Shown here: one piece after another, positions 1-9,118 of the stretch
Layout of the letters: each line of letters begins with the position of its first letter
How positions within the stretch are numbered: position 1 is the first letter of the stretch
Source of the DNA: an uncultured bacterium
GTDB lineage: Bacteria > Actinomycetota > Actinomycetes > S36-B12 > CAIYMF01
Direction: 5' to 3'
NCBI GenBank assembly: GCA_903826575.1
Contig: CAIKEU010000029.1
Span: 40,704-104,703 of the forward strand
DNA length: 64,000 nt
Translations under genes and position numbers: made by a program
The notes under the pieces: generated by a model
What the model was told of the DNA's origin: nothing
Databases searched by the model: none
Seen by the model: the letters and a program-made list of their open reading frames with translations, nothing else

Positions 1-559
1 TTCCCGTGTTAGATGTTCCAGTCTTCGGCAACTGCGACGCGTTGCTGCCACCGGTGTTGCCATCACCGCCGTTGCCGCCATTTGCGCCTGCACCACTGTC
101 AGTGCCGCTCGGGTCAGTGCTCTGCGAGGGATCCTCCGAAGGCGAATCGGTGGCTGAGGCTGACTCACTCGGAGTGTCCGTGGGCGAGGCACTGTCGGTT
201 GGCGATGCACTCTCCGTGGGTGAATCGGTTGGCGAGGCGGACTCCGTGGGCGAGGCGGACTCCGTTGGCGATGCGCTCTCCGTGGGCGATGCGGACTCTG
301 TCGGTGAGGCGCTGTCCGTCGGCGACGGCGAATCCGTCGGCGTTGCTGAATCCGTCGGCGTCGGAGAATCGGTCGGCGAAGCCGTTGGCGAGCCACTGTC
401 GGTTGGGATTGGCGTAGGGGCGCAAGCCGGGCGGACACCAACCGCAGCTGCCGTGCCAATCAGCGGGCCAGCGCTTAACCCTAGAACTGCAGTTGCTGCA
501 CAGGCAGCCAAGGCGACGCGGACCTGCTTACGACGCAATGAAGATGTCGATCCTGACAA
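1..559 (-). CDS. LPXTG cell-wall-anchored stalk protein, 3' end off the left edge
   Basis: Leftward reading frame open to the window edge, so the end of the protein is missing. It starts at a TTG (557-559) preceded by GGAGGG. Residues 1-40 are a signal peptide with basic residues (LRRKQVR) and a hydrophobic core. Residues 48 to about 155 are low-complexity repeats of (S/A)PT(D/E)S, followed by a Gly/Asn-rich stretch. A sortase motif LPKTG lies at residues 177-181 (positions 17-31), then TSNTG to the edge, where a membrane segment and basic tail would be expected. No globular domain is seen before the anchor, so it looks like a bare wall-spanning stalk. No sortase gene is in the window. It lies downstream of two secreted FMN-domain genes on the same strand and may be co-transcribed with them, although the gap is 270 bases. 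Confidence 0.75.
   Translation of the reverse strand, partial: MSGSTSSLRRKQVRVALAACAATAVLGLSAGPLIGTAAAVGVRPACAPTPIPTDSGSPTASPTDSPTPTDSATPTDSPSPTDSASPTESASPTESASPTESASPTESASPTDSPTESASPTDSASPTDTPSESASATDSPSEDPSQSTDPSGTDSGAGANGGNGGDGNTGGSNASQLPKTGTSNTG
165..410 (-). repeat. Degenerate 18-bp repeats encoding (S/A)PT(D/E)S stalk
   Basis: Imperfect units of about 18 bp (for example gtgggcgatgcggactcc on the plus strand) repeat through this stretch. They encode the Ser-Pro-Thr-Asp/Glu stalk of the LPKTG protein. Such repeats can change copy number by slippage. Confidence 0.7.
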
Positions 560-829
560 CGTAATCCCTCCAAGAACAATCAATGACAAAGCACAGTGTG
601 CCCTATTGCTGGGGCAGCCACAGGCATTTCGACCCATCTGTCGAGCAAATGTTGGTGAACAGTTCGTTTGCACATTCAGCTCTTACCGCACAGCGCCGAA
701 GGGGCGGGAAGTTCGCTGTGAAACAGGGCATTGTTCAACTAGCACAGGGTAATTCGAGTCTTACACAGGGTTAACAACGTCACGGTCATTCATCGTGGAG
801 CACCGACGAGTTCTCCCGGACACAGGTGC

Positions 830-2215
830 TTACTTGTATCCAGCCATTGTCAGCGCGGACTGCAACGACGTTTTGAATGCGGCGCTTGTGTACGTAGCGC
901 CGGAGTACGAGGCGATGTTGGCGGAGTTCGCGGCAATAGCCTCGGAGATCAACGTGGGCTTGGCCGCAGCACAGATCCGCGCTGATGTGCTGTCCGCTGT
1001 CGGACAAACGGGAACGGTAATCGCCGTGATCTTGCCACCAGAGATCGTGGCCACTACCTGAACGTTTCCGGTCACACCTTGACCAGGCACATTCACAACC
1101 GTACTTGTGCCGGTGTAGACACCGTCGATCACCGTGCTTGCCGGAACCGTCGGGGTGGGTGTTGGTGTTGGCGTGACGACCGTGGGCGTTGGTGTTGGCG
1201 TCACAACCACCGGCGGCGGTGTCGGTGTTGGCGCGACCACTGTCGGTGTGGGAGTAGGCGCAACGACCGTCGGCGTAGGGGTGGGTGTTGCCACCGTGGG
1301 GGCGGGGGTTGGGGTCGGAGTTGTTGGTACGGGCGACGGAGTGGACGACGTGGTCGGGGACGGAGTCGCGGATGCAACCGTGGTTGCTCCTGGAGTGGCC
1401 CAGATCAGCCCAAGTGAACCGTCAAAGCAGGCCCCGTTATCTACGTAGACCTGGTATCCGTTGGTGTCGTTGGTGACACTGCCACACGTGGTGGACCATG
1501 TCTGCCCTGGCGCCAAGATGGCAGACGGTCCATAACGCGGGTCAACGCTGACGGGTACTCCGTTAACGATTGTCACGCCGTTCACGATGGTCGTCGTCGG
1601 CGTTGAACTAGGCGCAGCGGTTGCGGACGTTGTGGGCGCAGCGGACGGCGTCGCTGAGGGAGCCACCGAGGGCGACACCGATGGACGCGGGGCCGCACTT
1701 GTTAGCGTAGGCGTCGCGGTGACTGTCGCGAGGTTCGTCTGATCGGCGAGGAGAACGGTGGTGCACGAGTACGTCCACGTCTCACCAATGTTGAGTAGCG
1801 GATCTGCGTCGTTGCCGGTCGGGCCGACAATATGCGAGCAACCAACGTCTGAGATGCGAACGTTGGTGAAGTCCGTGGTGCCGGTGTTCTTCAACGTGTA
1901 GGTGAAGGTAACCGTCGAACCGACCGATACCAGTAACTGATCGGACGTCGTAACCAGAGACATCGAGGCATTACGCGCATAGACCGTATGGCCGGAACTA
2001 ACTGATACGTCTATGTTTTCAAGGTTCGTACCCGGAGCGACGGGGGCAGAGTTATCAGCAATAGCCGAAGACAAGAGATTCGCTCCGAAGACCGCAGCGA
2101 TTCCAACAGCGGTCCCCGCGGAAACCAGTACGCGATTGCTAACGATCGGCGACGAGTGGCCAGAGGCTACGTGCTTGCCTCCGACCACTCCGCGACGACT
2201 TGCGTGCTTACCCAT
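830..2215 (-). CDS. Secreted/anchored protein with Pro-Thr linker and C-terminal FMN-binding domain
   Basis: 461 aa. An N-terminal hydrophobic segment (about residues 27-50) is an export signal or anchor. Residues about 55-170 form a domain with YTLKNTGTTDF and NVRISDVGC motifs, shared almost word for word with the neighbouring gene at 2266-3159. A Ser/Pro/Thr-rich region and a (PTPTPTVV)n linker follow at about residues 280-350. The last 100 residues resemble the FMN-binding domain (PF04205 type): DGVYTG, then GGKITAI, then SGATYTS at residues 438-444. In that family the Thr of SGAT can carry FMN covalently, attached by ApbE. The Asp usually found three residues before SGAT is Ala here. Its role is probably extracytoplasmic electron transfer, by inference. 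Confidence 0.7.
   Translation of the reverse strand: MGKHASRRGVVGGKHVASGHSSPIVSNRVLVSAGTAVGIAAVFGANLLSSAIADNSAPVAPGTNLENIDVSVSSGHTVYARNASMSLVTTSDQLLVSVGSTVTFTYTLKNTGTTDFTNVRISDVGCSHIVGPTGNDADPLLNIGETWTYSCTTVLLADQTNLATVTATPTLTSAAPRPSVSPSVAPSATPSAAPTTSATAAPSSTPTTTIVNGVTIVNGVPVSVDPRYGPSAILAPGQTWSTTCGSVTNDTNGYQVYVDNGACFDGSLGLIWATPGATTVASATPSPTTSSTPSPVPTTPTPTPAPTVATPTPTPTVVAPTPTPTVVAPTPTPPPVVVTPTPTPTVVTPTPTPTPTVPASTVIDGVYTGTSTVVNVPGQGVTGNVQVVATISGGKITAITVPVCPTADSTSARICAAAKPTLISEAIAANSANIASYSGATYTSAAFKTSLQSALTMAGYK
1149..1345 (-). repeat. Tandem repeats encoding PTPTPTVV linker
   Basis: About six imperfect units of roughly 30 bp (ggtgttggcgtgacgaccgt and variants on the plus strand) encode the Pro-Thr-Val linker between the two halves of the FMN-domain protein. 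Open plus-strand frames rich in Val-Gly here are shadows of this repeat. Confidence 0.7.
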
Positions 2216-2265
2216 GAAGAAAGACGTCCCTAGTTAGTACGTAATCTCAGAGCGACAAGAACGAT

Positions 2266-3159
2266 TTAGTAGCCGGCCTGGGTCAATGAATCCTGGAGCG
2301 ATGAAGCGTATGCGAGCGAGAAGAAGGTCGCGCCCGAAGCCGACGCGATGGTTGCCGAGTTCGCTGCAATCGCCTCTTGGGACAAGATCGTGGCCGCTGG
2401 CGTATCAAAGTTCGGTCCGGCGCCGTTGATGTATAGGGCGTTTCCAGCACTGATGCTCGAGACCAATTCGACGGAGGTGATCTTTCCACCTGCAATCGTT
2501 GTCTTAACTTGAACATTGTCGGCTGTAGCACCACGAGCTGAAGCGGCGAATGTCGTCCCATTCGGCAGCTTGAAGTTGCCTTCGTTCTTCACCGCGCCGG
2601 TGTACACACCATCGGTGATCGTCTTGGTCGCGACCGGTGTCGGCGATGCAACGGGGACATCCGCCGTTGACAGGATCGGAGTAGCGAGCACCGATGCGTT
2701 GTTCGTCTGATCGGCGAGCAGCGTCGTGGTACAGGTGTACGTCCAGGTCTCACCGGCGTTCAACAGCGGGTCAGCATTGTTGCCCTGCGGGCCGACGATG
2801 TTCGCGCACCCGACATCCGAGATGCGGACGTTCTGAAAGTCCGTCGTGCCGGTGTCCTTGAGCGTGTAGGTGAACGTTACGTCCGTGCCTGGCGAAACGA
2901 GGTTCTTGTCAGACGTGGTGTCCAGTGACAACGAGGCATTACGTGCGTAGACGGTGGCACCTGAATTTACCGACACGTCAATGTTCGGCAGGTTAGTACC
3001 GGGTGCGACGGGGGTGCTGTTCGCGGCCAGCGCGTTGTTCAAGGCGTTGGCACCGAAGACGGCGGCAATGCCCGCGACCGTGCCGACGGCGATGAGCGGA
3101 CCGCGCGACAGGGGCAGGCGCCCGCGAAGCGAGCTGTTTGCGGCGACGTGGCGAGTCAT
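2266..3159 (-). CDS. Secreted/anchored protein with C-terminal FMN-binding domain (paralogue)
   Basis: 297 aa; ATG preceded by GGAGGAACTCG. It has the same plan as its neighbour at 830-2215: a hydrophobic N-terminal segment (residues 20-46), the shared domain (VAPGTNLPNIDVSV through CTTTLLADQTN), then an FMN-binding-type domain. It lacks the long Pro-Thr linker, so the FMN domain follows almost directly. DGVYTG, GGKITSV and SGATFFS (residues 275-281) mark the domain; the Asp normally upstream of SGAT is again Ala. The gap to the next gene is 50 bases, so the two are probably one operon arising by tandem duplication. It may be a surface redox carrier; no ApbE flavin transferase is in the window. 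Confidence 0.7.
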   Translation of the reverse strand: MTRHVAANSSLRGRLPLSRGPLIAVGTVAGIAAVFGANALNNALAANSTPVAPGTNLPNIDVSVNSGATVYARNASLSLDTTSDKNLVSPGTDVTFTYTLKDTGTTDFQNVRISDVGCANIVGPQGNNADPLLNAGETWTYTCTTTLLADQTNNASVLATPILSTADVPVASPTPVATKTITDGVYTGAVKNEGNFKLPNGTTFAASARGATADNVQVKTTIAGGKITSVELVSSISAGNALYINGAGPNFDTPAATILSQEAIAANSATIASASGATFFSLAYASSLQDSLTQAGY

Positions 3160-3773
3160 CGAGTTCCTCCGAAAAGTATGTGGCGGGCTACTCCCGCTCG
3201 GTGGAAAGACTCCCTCATTCGGAGTAGCGGCGCGTATGCACTTTAGTGAACGGACCGTGAACAGAATTTGCCATTTTGTCCAAGGCGTCGGCCCGATATC
3301 ACATTAAATTTCCCAACTTTACCCATAAAGATGAACGAAAGGTTACGCACGGTGAGTGCGCACTTGCAGAAGCAGATTTACTACTCCATGTGGGTTACGC
3401 CAACCGCTCACTGTCGTGATAATCCATGTCGCCACGTCGAAATTGGGCGTTCAAGACAGGCTCCCGGCACGAGAAGGAGCGTCGCTACTTAGCGTGATGA
3501 AGAGTCATTCGAATGGCCCAACGACGATCCATAAGAGCAATAACTACCGACGAGCACATCCCCCGAACCTCAACATGATGCCTCGAACCTATCCGGCTAT
3601 CGGATAATTTCGTGACTAAAACGCGGTGGAGCATGACGTTGAGTGAAGTTTTCACAAGGTGCGCTCAAGAATCTCACCAGAGACTCACCGAATCCCGACC
3701 GTGCCAGTCTCCAAGTTGCGATGGTTACTCAGAGTGCGAGGGTTGGGGCTCGCCCCCCATTCGAAGGACAGTC
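3160..3773. other. 614-base divergent intergenic region
   Basis: No convincing gene. The stretch separates the leftward FMN-domain operon from the rightward multicopper oxidase and must hold both promoters, which I cannot place with confidence. An inverted repeat GCTACTCC (3187-3194) / GGAGTAGC (3221-3228) lies in the 5' leader of the leftward operon. GAAGGA just before 3774 is the ribosome-binding site of the oxidase. Confidence 0.5.
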
Positions 3774-5027
3774 ATGAATGCCGAAAACGAACTTACTCAC
3801 GACTACCACGACGAGGCGACAAACCCGTCGTCGAGACGCCGAGGGTTCCGAGGCCGCGGTATCGCAATCCTGTGCGCTGTGACTTTGGCCCTCGGCTGGG
3901 TCTTCATCGGCCCCGGCGGTATCGGTGGCGGACACAACCACGGCGCCGAGGCAAACGCCGCTGGCACATGCGTTGGAGCGGTCAAGCCGATGACTCGCAC
4001 GTATTACATCGCCGCCGACCTCGTTCAGTGGAACTACGCACCAGATGGCCTCAACGTTGCCCAAGGACGGCCGTTCACCGCGCAGGAAAACACCTACGTC
4101 GGAATAGGCGCTGGCCGGATCGGAAGCACCTACACCAAGGCGCTCTAACGCGAGTACACCGATGCAACGTTTGCGACCCTCAAGCCGCGTCCGGCAGCAG
4201 ACGCGTACCTTGGCATCCTCGGCCCAACAATCCGAGCCCAGGTTGGTGACACGATCAAGGTGGTATTCAAGAACAACTCATCCTTCCCAGCATCAGTGCA
4301 TCCGCACGATGTGGTGTACACCCATGCCAACGAGGGTACGCCTTACGAATTCCCAGGTGAGACCGCAGCTGACCGTCTTGACGACGCAGTCGCCCCCGGA
4401 GCGTCGTACACGTACACGTGGAACGTTGCGACACGAAGCGGTCCCGGCCCAGGAGATCCCTCGTCGAAACTGTCGATGTATCACTCACATACCGACGAGG
4501 TTGGTGACACCTACTCCGGTCTCATCGGGCCAATGATCATCACGCGCGCTGGATGCGCGGCCGCTGATGGTCACCCGCTTGACGTGGATCGCGAGATCAT
4601 CAATCTCTACCAGGTGTGGAACGAAAACAAGAGTCTCTACCTCGACCAGAACATGGCCGAGATGACACCTGACGCAACACTCACCAATGCTCAGTTGAAG
4701 GACGACCCCGGGTTCGAAGAGTCGAACCTCATGCACGCCATCAACGGTTACGTCTTCACCAACGGCCCCAAGGCTGCGATGAACCGGAACACCAAGGTGC
4801 GCTGGTACATCTTTAGCATGGGCACCGAAGTCGATCTTCACACCCCGCACGTCCATGGCAATGTATGGACGAACAGCATGGGTATGAACATGGACATGTT
4901 CGGAGTTCTGCCCGGTGAAATGCAGACCCTCAACATGGTCCCGGACGCCGCAGGACTGTGGCTCATGCACTGTCACGTGAATGACCACATCACCGCGGGC
5001 ATGATTTCCGAGTACCAAGTTAACTAA
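3774..5027 (+). pseudogene. Secreted multicopper oxidase interrupted by one in-frame TAA
   Basis: Reading through codon 125 gives one continuous frame of 417 codons. The TAA is at 4146-4148; the same frame resumes with REYTDATFATLKPRP and no length change, so this is a nonsense change, most simply a Tyr codon (TAC/TAT to TAA) in a KALYREYTD-type sequence. A basic N-terminus plus hydrophobic segment (about residues 24-45) gives an export signal. All four copper-binding motifs lie beyond the stop: HPH (about 176-178), HSH (237-239), HTPHVHG, and HCHVNDHITAGM near the C-terminus with a Met axial ligand. The relatives are hephaestin/ceruloplasmin-like bacterial oxidases. The start ATG has GAAGGA upstream. 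An internal restart at GTG 4257 or ATG 4260 would lose the first cupredoxin half. It could also be a sequencing error. Confidence 0.75.
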
Positions 5028-5036
5028 TGGCTGTTC

Positions 5037-5082
5037 AGCGAAGGGGCTGCTCGCGCGACAATGCGCACGCAGCCCCTTCGCT
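5037..5082 (+). terminator. 14-bp stem hairpin after the multicopper oxidase
   Basis: AGCGAAGGGGCTGC (5037-5050) pairs perfectly with GCAGCCCCTTCGCT (5069-5082), ten bases after the oxidase stop codon. No clear U-tract follows, so it is an actinobacterial-style terminator with a weak tail. Confidence 0.65.
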
Positions 5083-5205
5083 GTGTTCCGAACAACTTCA
5101 TAGCCAAACAGCGGATCTGTCGCTCGCGCCGGTTCCCCTAGCATGGTCTACACGCCGTCCCTAGAGAGCTAGAGCCGGGTCCCGCACACGCATTGGTGGA
5201 GACGC

Positions 5206-6144
5206 ATGATGACCGCATTCGGCGCACCACAACTAGCGGGCCCTGCGATGCTCACAGACTCTGGCCTTGAGACCGATCTCATCTTCGGCCGCGGCTGGGA
5301 TTTACCTGAGTTTGCGTCATTCCCACTGCTCGCATCCGACGATGGTCGCGCAGCCCTTCTTGCGTATTACCAAGAGCATGTGGACGTCGCTATCACACAC
5401 GGGGCGGGCTTCGTATTCGAAACACCAACATGGAGAGCGAGCCGGGACTGGGGTCAGCGCCTTGGATACGGCTCCGCTCACCTCGACCAGATAAACGCGG
5501 ACGCTGTCCAACTCCTTCGCGACCTTCGCGACGCTAGCCCGTCGCTAAAATCAGCCACAATCAGCGGCAACCTTGGCCCCCGCGGTGACGGATACATCCC
5601 CTCTGGAGCGATGGTGGCCGACGAAGCGCGTTCCTACCACGCCCGACAGATCGAGGCATTGGTCGGCGCCGGCGCGGAAGTAATCACTGTTCTTACCCTC
5701 AACTATCCAGCCGAAGGCCTCGGTATCGCCCAAGCTGCCAAGGATGCGCGTATTCCGGCAATCCTGTCCTTCACTGTCGAGACTGATGGCTCACTCCCCG
5801 ACGGAACTCATCTCGGTTCAGCAATCGACTTCATCGATGAGCAAACCGACGGCTACGTTAGCTTCTACGGCCTTAACTGTGCGCACCCAGAACACATGAC
5901 GCCTGCCATCGCACCTGGCGCCAACTGGACGACGCGCATCGGTTCGCTGCGAGCAAACGCCTCCAAACTCAGCCACGCAGAACTAGATGCTTTGGACACG
6001 ATCGACGCCGGCGATCCGGGAGAACTCGCATCGGACTACGACGAACTGCGCTCGCTGCTACCCAACCTCACGGTCTTCGGCGGGTGTTGCGGTACGGATG
6101 TACGTCACGTCAGTGCAATCGCGAACGTCATCGCCCCGCTTTAG
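5206..6144 (+). CDS. Homocysteine S-methyltransferase family protein
   Basis: 312 aa TIM-barrel methyltransferase of the PF02574 family. Family members move a methyl group from a methyl donor such as S-methylmethionine or betaine to homocysteine, making methionine. The N-terminal motif LTDSGLETDLIF and the zinc-binding cysteines in LNCAHP (about residue 229) and GGCCGT (about residue 294) are intact. The length fits single-domain MmuM-like enzymes rather than MetH. The start is at ATG 5206 or 5209, with GGTGGAG upstream. The methyl donor cannot be told from sequence. Given the betaine genes at 51-64 kb, a betaine-type donor is conceivable but unproven. Confidence 0.8.
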   Translation: MMTAFGAPQLAGPAMLTDSGLETDLIFGRGWDLPEFASFPLLASDDGRAALLAYYQEHVDVAITHGAGFVFETPTWRASRDWGQRLGYGSAHLDQINADAVQLLRDLRDASPSLKSATISGNLGPRGDGYIPSGAMVADEARSYHARQIEALVGAGAEVITVLTLNYPAEGLGIAQAAKDARIPAILSFTVETDGSLPDGTHLGSAIDFIDEQTDGYVSFYGLNCAHPEHMTPAIAPGANWTTRIGSLRANASKLSHAELDALDTIDAGDPGELASDYDELRSLLPNLTVFGGCCGTDVRHVSAIANVIAPL

Positions 6145-6175
6145 GACGTCGACAAGAACGACTCGGCGACGTAAG

Positions 6176-6586
6176 TGCAGGCGAGTCGACCTATAAGCCG
6201 GGTTCTGTGCCGATCCGAAGATCGGCGGCGACCATCCCTCTAGGACCACCGTTGCCGATGGCCTCGTGCGGTCTACCCGCAGACTCGAACTGGCAGTCCT
6301 CAAACGTCTGCGCAATGCAATCCGAAAATCGCACCTCTTGACCTTGCTCCAGGTGGGGTTTACCAAGCCGCGAAGGTCACCCAACGCGCTGGTGGTCTCT
6401 TACACCACCGTTTCACCCTTACTACCGATGCTGGGCATCACTAGCGGTCTATTCTCTGTGGCACTTTCCCGCGGGTTTCCCCGGGTGGGCGTTACCCACC
6501 ACCCTGCCGTGTGGAGCCCGGACTTTCCTCGACGTACACAGTTACCTGCTACGCCGCGGCCGCCCGGTCAACTCGCCTGCCTACGA
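6176..6586 (-). ncRNA. rnpB: RNase P RNA (type A)
   Basis: On the minus strand the 5' part GGCAGGCGAGTTGACC pairs with the 3' part GGTCGACTCGCCTGC, closing the molecule. Between them are the diagnostic GAGGAAAGTCCGGGCTCC segment, the AGGGTGAAACGGTG region, GGTAAACCCCACC, an AGAGGTGCGATT-type stretch, and the terminal ACAGAACCCGGCTTATAG. Length about 410 nt. Ends are approximate to within 10 bases. It is the catalytic RNA for tRNA 5' processing. Its promoter must lie in the 3' end of the adjacent ribonuclease gene, whose stop codon is only about 13 bases upstream. Confidence 0.93.
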
Positions 6587-6598
6587 AGGATAGCCCAG

Positions 6599-8056
6599 TT
6601 ACGCCGCGCGCCGGAAAGTCACAGTTCGAGCGTCCACGTCAACGCCCGTTAGTTCTAGGGTTACCCGAGTACCAAGTTCGAGTGTCGGATCTGCAACGCG
6701 GGTGCGTACCGCGGGCCAATGCAACTGCACCACGACGTAATCGCGCTTACGTTCCACCACGATCGCCGAATATGTTTCACCCACATGATCGGCCATCAAC
6801 ACGGCCTCGACGAGATCGAATTGTGCTCGCTCCATCGCTCGCGCTCGGGAATCCGCTCGCTTCATTTCATCAGGCAAGGCGGGCAGCGCGTCGATCACCC
6901 ACTGCGGAACGGGCTCGCCTGAAGCAATCGCCAAGCAGCATTCGGTGCCATAGCGATCAACGAGACGACGTAGCGGAGCGGTTACGTGTGCATAGGCCGA
7001 TGCCACCGCTGCGTGACGCAGTGACGCAGGCTCATCGTTACCAAACGCTTGCGTCAAAACCGTGTATCCCGCCGATCGAAGCAGAACCGTGACCAGGTTC
7101 AAGAATGCCGCGTGAGCTGGAACTCTCGGATCCAAACCGCGAACCAGTTCCGCGTATGGCTGCTCGTACGGCCAATCGATTCCAAGACTTTGCGCAGTCA
7201 GCCGAACTTGCTCATAGTCAGCATCGGAGGGCGCCTTCATCGTGCGCAGGATTCCAACGCCAGCGTCCAACATCATGCGAGCCGCACATATCCCGGTCAG
7301 CAAAGAGATCTGCGCATTCCACCCTTCCACCGGAAGTGGAGTGCGCATGACAAGTCGATAGCCTGGTCCGTCATCCTCGATTTCCTGATCTGGAACGAGG
7401 ACATCGATACCACCGCGCTCAATTTCAAGCAGTTGACGATGCTCACCAACTTCACGCAGACACACAAGCGAATCGTCCGCACTGCCATCTTCGATGCTGC
7501 GCTGCACCTGTTCGTAGCTGAGTTTGCCAACACTGCGAATCATCGCCCTGGCCACATCTACCTCGACCTGCTGGCCACGTGAATTGAGATCGATCTGCCA
7601 CACCACTGCCGGACGATCAACATCAGCGAACAAACTCGCCACATCCTCAGACATGACTTTGGGATGCAGGGGCGTACGCAGATCCGGACTGTACATCGTG
7701 ACACCGCGCGCATGCGTTTCAACGTCCAGGGCAGAGCCCGGCTCAACGAACGACCCTACGTCCGCGATCGCGTAGTACACGCGGTAGCCGGCGCCCCGAC
7801 GCTCGATATAGACAGCTTGATCGAGATCCATCGAATCGGCTGGATCGATGGTGACGAACGGCAGAGCACGAAGATCGCGACGTTCGACACCAGATCTCGT
7901 CGGTGGGGGCTGTGGTGCTGCGGCAATCTGTTCAGCTTGTGCACGCACGTCGGCCGGGAAGTCAACGGGAATCCCCTGCTCGTCGCGGATGTTCTGAAAT
8001 CCTTCGCGGAGTTGATCACCCTGACGAGCCTTTGCCAGCAGTCGACGTCGAGTCAC
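6599..8056 (-). CDS. RNB-domain exoribonuclease (RNase II/R family)
   Basis: 485 aa; GTG start. The RNB catalytic domain is clear: IDPADSMDLDQAV with the metal-binding aspartates (about residues 71-79), YYAIADVGSFV, TPLHPKVMSED, and YAHVTAPLRRLVDRYG with the conserved arginines near residue 365. The N-terminal cold-shock domains and an obvious S1 domain are absent, giving the short actinobacterial form. It degrades single-stranded RNA 3' to 5'. No strong Shine-Dalgarno precedes the start. It sits directly upstream of rnpB on the same strand. Confidence 0.88.
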   Translation of the reverse strand: MTRRRLLAKARQGDQLREGFQNIRDEQGIPVDFPADVRAQAEQIAAAPQPPPTRSGVERRDLRALPFVTIDPADSMDLDQAVYIERRGAGYRVYYAIADVGSFVEPGSALDVETHARGVTMYSPDLRTPLHPKVMSEDVASLFADVDRPAVVWQIDLNSRGQQVEVDVARAMIRSVGKLSYEQVQRSIEDGSADDSLVCLREVGEHRQLLEIERGGIDVLVPDQEIEDDGPGYRLVMRTPLPVEGWNAQISLLTGICAARMMLDAGVGILRTMKAPSDADYEQVRLTAQSLGIDWPYEQPYAELVRGLDPRVPAHAAFLNLVTVLLRSAGYTVLTQAFGNDEPASLRHAAVASAYAHVTAPLRRLVDRYGTECCLAIASGEPVPQWVIDALPALPDEMKRADSRARAMERAQFDLVEAVLMADHVGETYSAIVVERKRDYVVVQLHWPAVRTRVADPTLELGTRVTLELTGVDVDARTVTFRRAA

Positions 8057-8093
8057 GCTTACAACCTAGGACATCCGCGGCCGATAAACCCCA

Positions 8094-9005
8094 CTAGTTC
8101 GCGACAGTGACCGCGAGCCGGCTGGACGAGCCAAGATCGGCACGTACCGACGTGACCCGCCCGCCACCATAAAGCGCCAGATACGAACCTGTCGTTGTGG
8201 CATAGGTTGAAAATCGGGCAACTGCTCGCCCCGCACCTGCCGTAGTGCGGGTCTGCACGGTCGCAATCAACGTGGTCACGCGGTTTCTAGCGGAGGTGAA
8301 ATAGACGGCCACCCATGACCCATGAGACGTCCGCGTGCGGACGTCGATCGTGATGGGTATCAACCGCCCTTTGGTGGCTGATGCTGGCCCGCTTATCAGC
8401 GTCGACGAGGCACTGTAGACCGTTCGTGTTCCCAACGAAACCGGGCACCGACCGCCAACGAATTTCATCGTGTTCCAAAACCGGGCGGCAGCAGGATCGG
8501 AGGGAGACCGCGATGTGACCGTGCCAAGGCCGAGGAAGCGAACGTCCGTCGCTAGAAGATTGGCACGGTGCGGTGGTGAGTTGAGGTAATCGGTTAACAG
8601 CCGCGAAGGAGTGGCCGCATCAGCGAAGGCAACGTTTTCACGAATCGCAGACACTGAGCACACGGCAGCGGCTTGCGAGCCAAGGTTTCGATCGTGACTC
8701 AACGCCCCGACGGCCCGCAAGTGCGCCGACCAGGCCGTTGCCCGATCAGACAGGTCGGCAAGCATGGTCAGTGGGGGACGTCCATTAGCTATGCGGAAAC
8801 GATTGATCAACACCAGCAACTGGGTGTCAAACGATGGTTGGGCGACGGATGCCGCGGAGGTGGACCCCACACTCACGCCGATCGCCTGCGCTGACACCGC
8901 AAGTGCCGATGCTGACGGGGTACCTGCCACACTCAAACCACCTGCGAAGAACAGGCTGATGACGGTCGTCAAGCCGGCCTTCAACGCTCGCTTATACATG
9001 CGCAT
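8094..9005 (-). CDS. Secreted CAP/SCP-domain protein
   Basis: 303 aa from ATG 9005, chosen because GGGAGGTGGGGTT lies just upstream; the frame runs further back but without family resemblance. A Sec signal peptide covers about residues 1-35 (LFFAGGLSVAGTPSASA). Residues about 60-190 form a CAP domain (PF00188): LLVLINRFRIANGRPPL, WSAHLRAVGALSHDRNL, IRENVAFAD, and YLNSPPHRANLLA, the classical second signature. The C-terminal 110 residues look beta-rich and unassigned. Bacterial CAP proteins are extracellular with poorly known function. Confidence 0.8.
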   Translation of the reverse strand: MRMYKRALKAGLTTVISLFFAGGLSVAGTPSASALAVSAQAIGVSVGSTSAASVAQPSFDTQLLVLINRFRIANGRPPLTMLADLSDRATAWSAHLRAVGALSHDRNLGSQAAAVCSVSAIRENVAFADAATPSRLLTDYLNSPPHRANLLATDVRFLGLGTVTSRSPSDPAAARFWNTMKFVGGRCPVSLGTRTVYSASSTLISGPASATKGRLIPITIDVRTRTSHGSWVAVYFTSARNRVTTLIATVQTRTTAGAGRAVARFSTYATTTGSYLALYGGGRVTSVRADLGSSSRLAVTVAN

Positions 9006-9118
9006 AACCCCACCTCCCTTCTGAGAGGCTACCCAGCATCCGGAAACGCCACGCCGGTACCGGACATTTCTTGGCTCACTCTGAGCAGACTTTGCGCCGA
9101 TGGGCCAAGATCTAGCCT

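Noticed and set aside
6..752. Long plus-strand open frame rich in SVGEADSVG repeats
   Set aside because: It is the antisense shadow of the minus-strand LPKTG protein, which has a signal peptide, ribosome-binding site and sortase motif.
1079..1448. Plus-strand frames of Val-Gly and Arg/Cys-rich repeats
   Set aside because: They are shadows of the repeats encoding the Pro-Thr linker on the minus strand.
5028..5205. Cobalamin riboswitch before the homocysteine methyltransferase
   Set aside because: No B12-box-like sequence is visible; only a terminator hairpin and a ribosome-binding site are supported.
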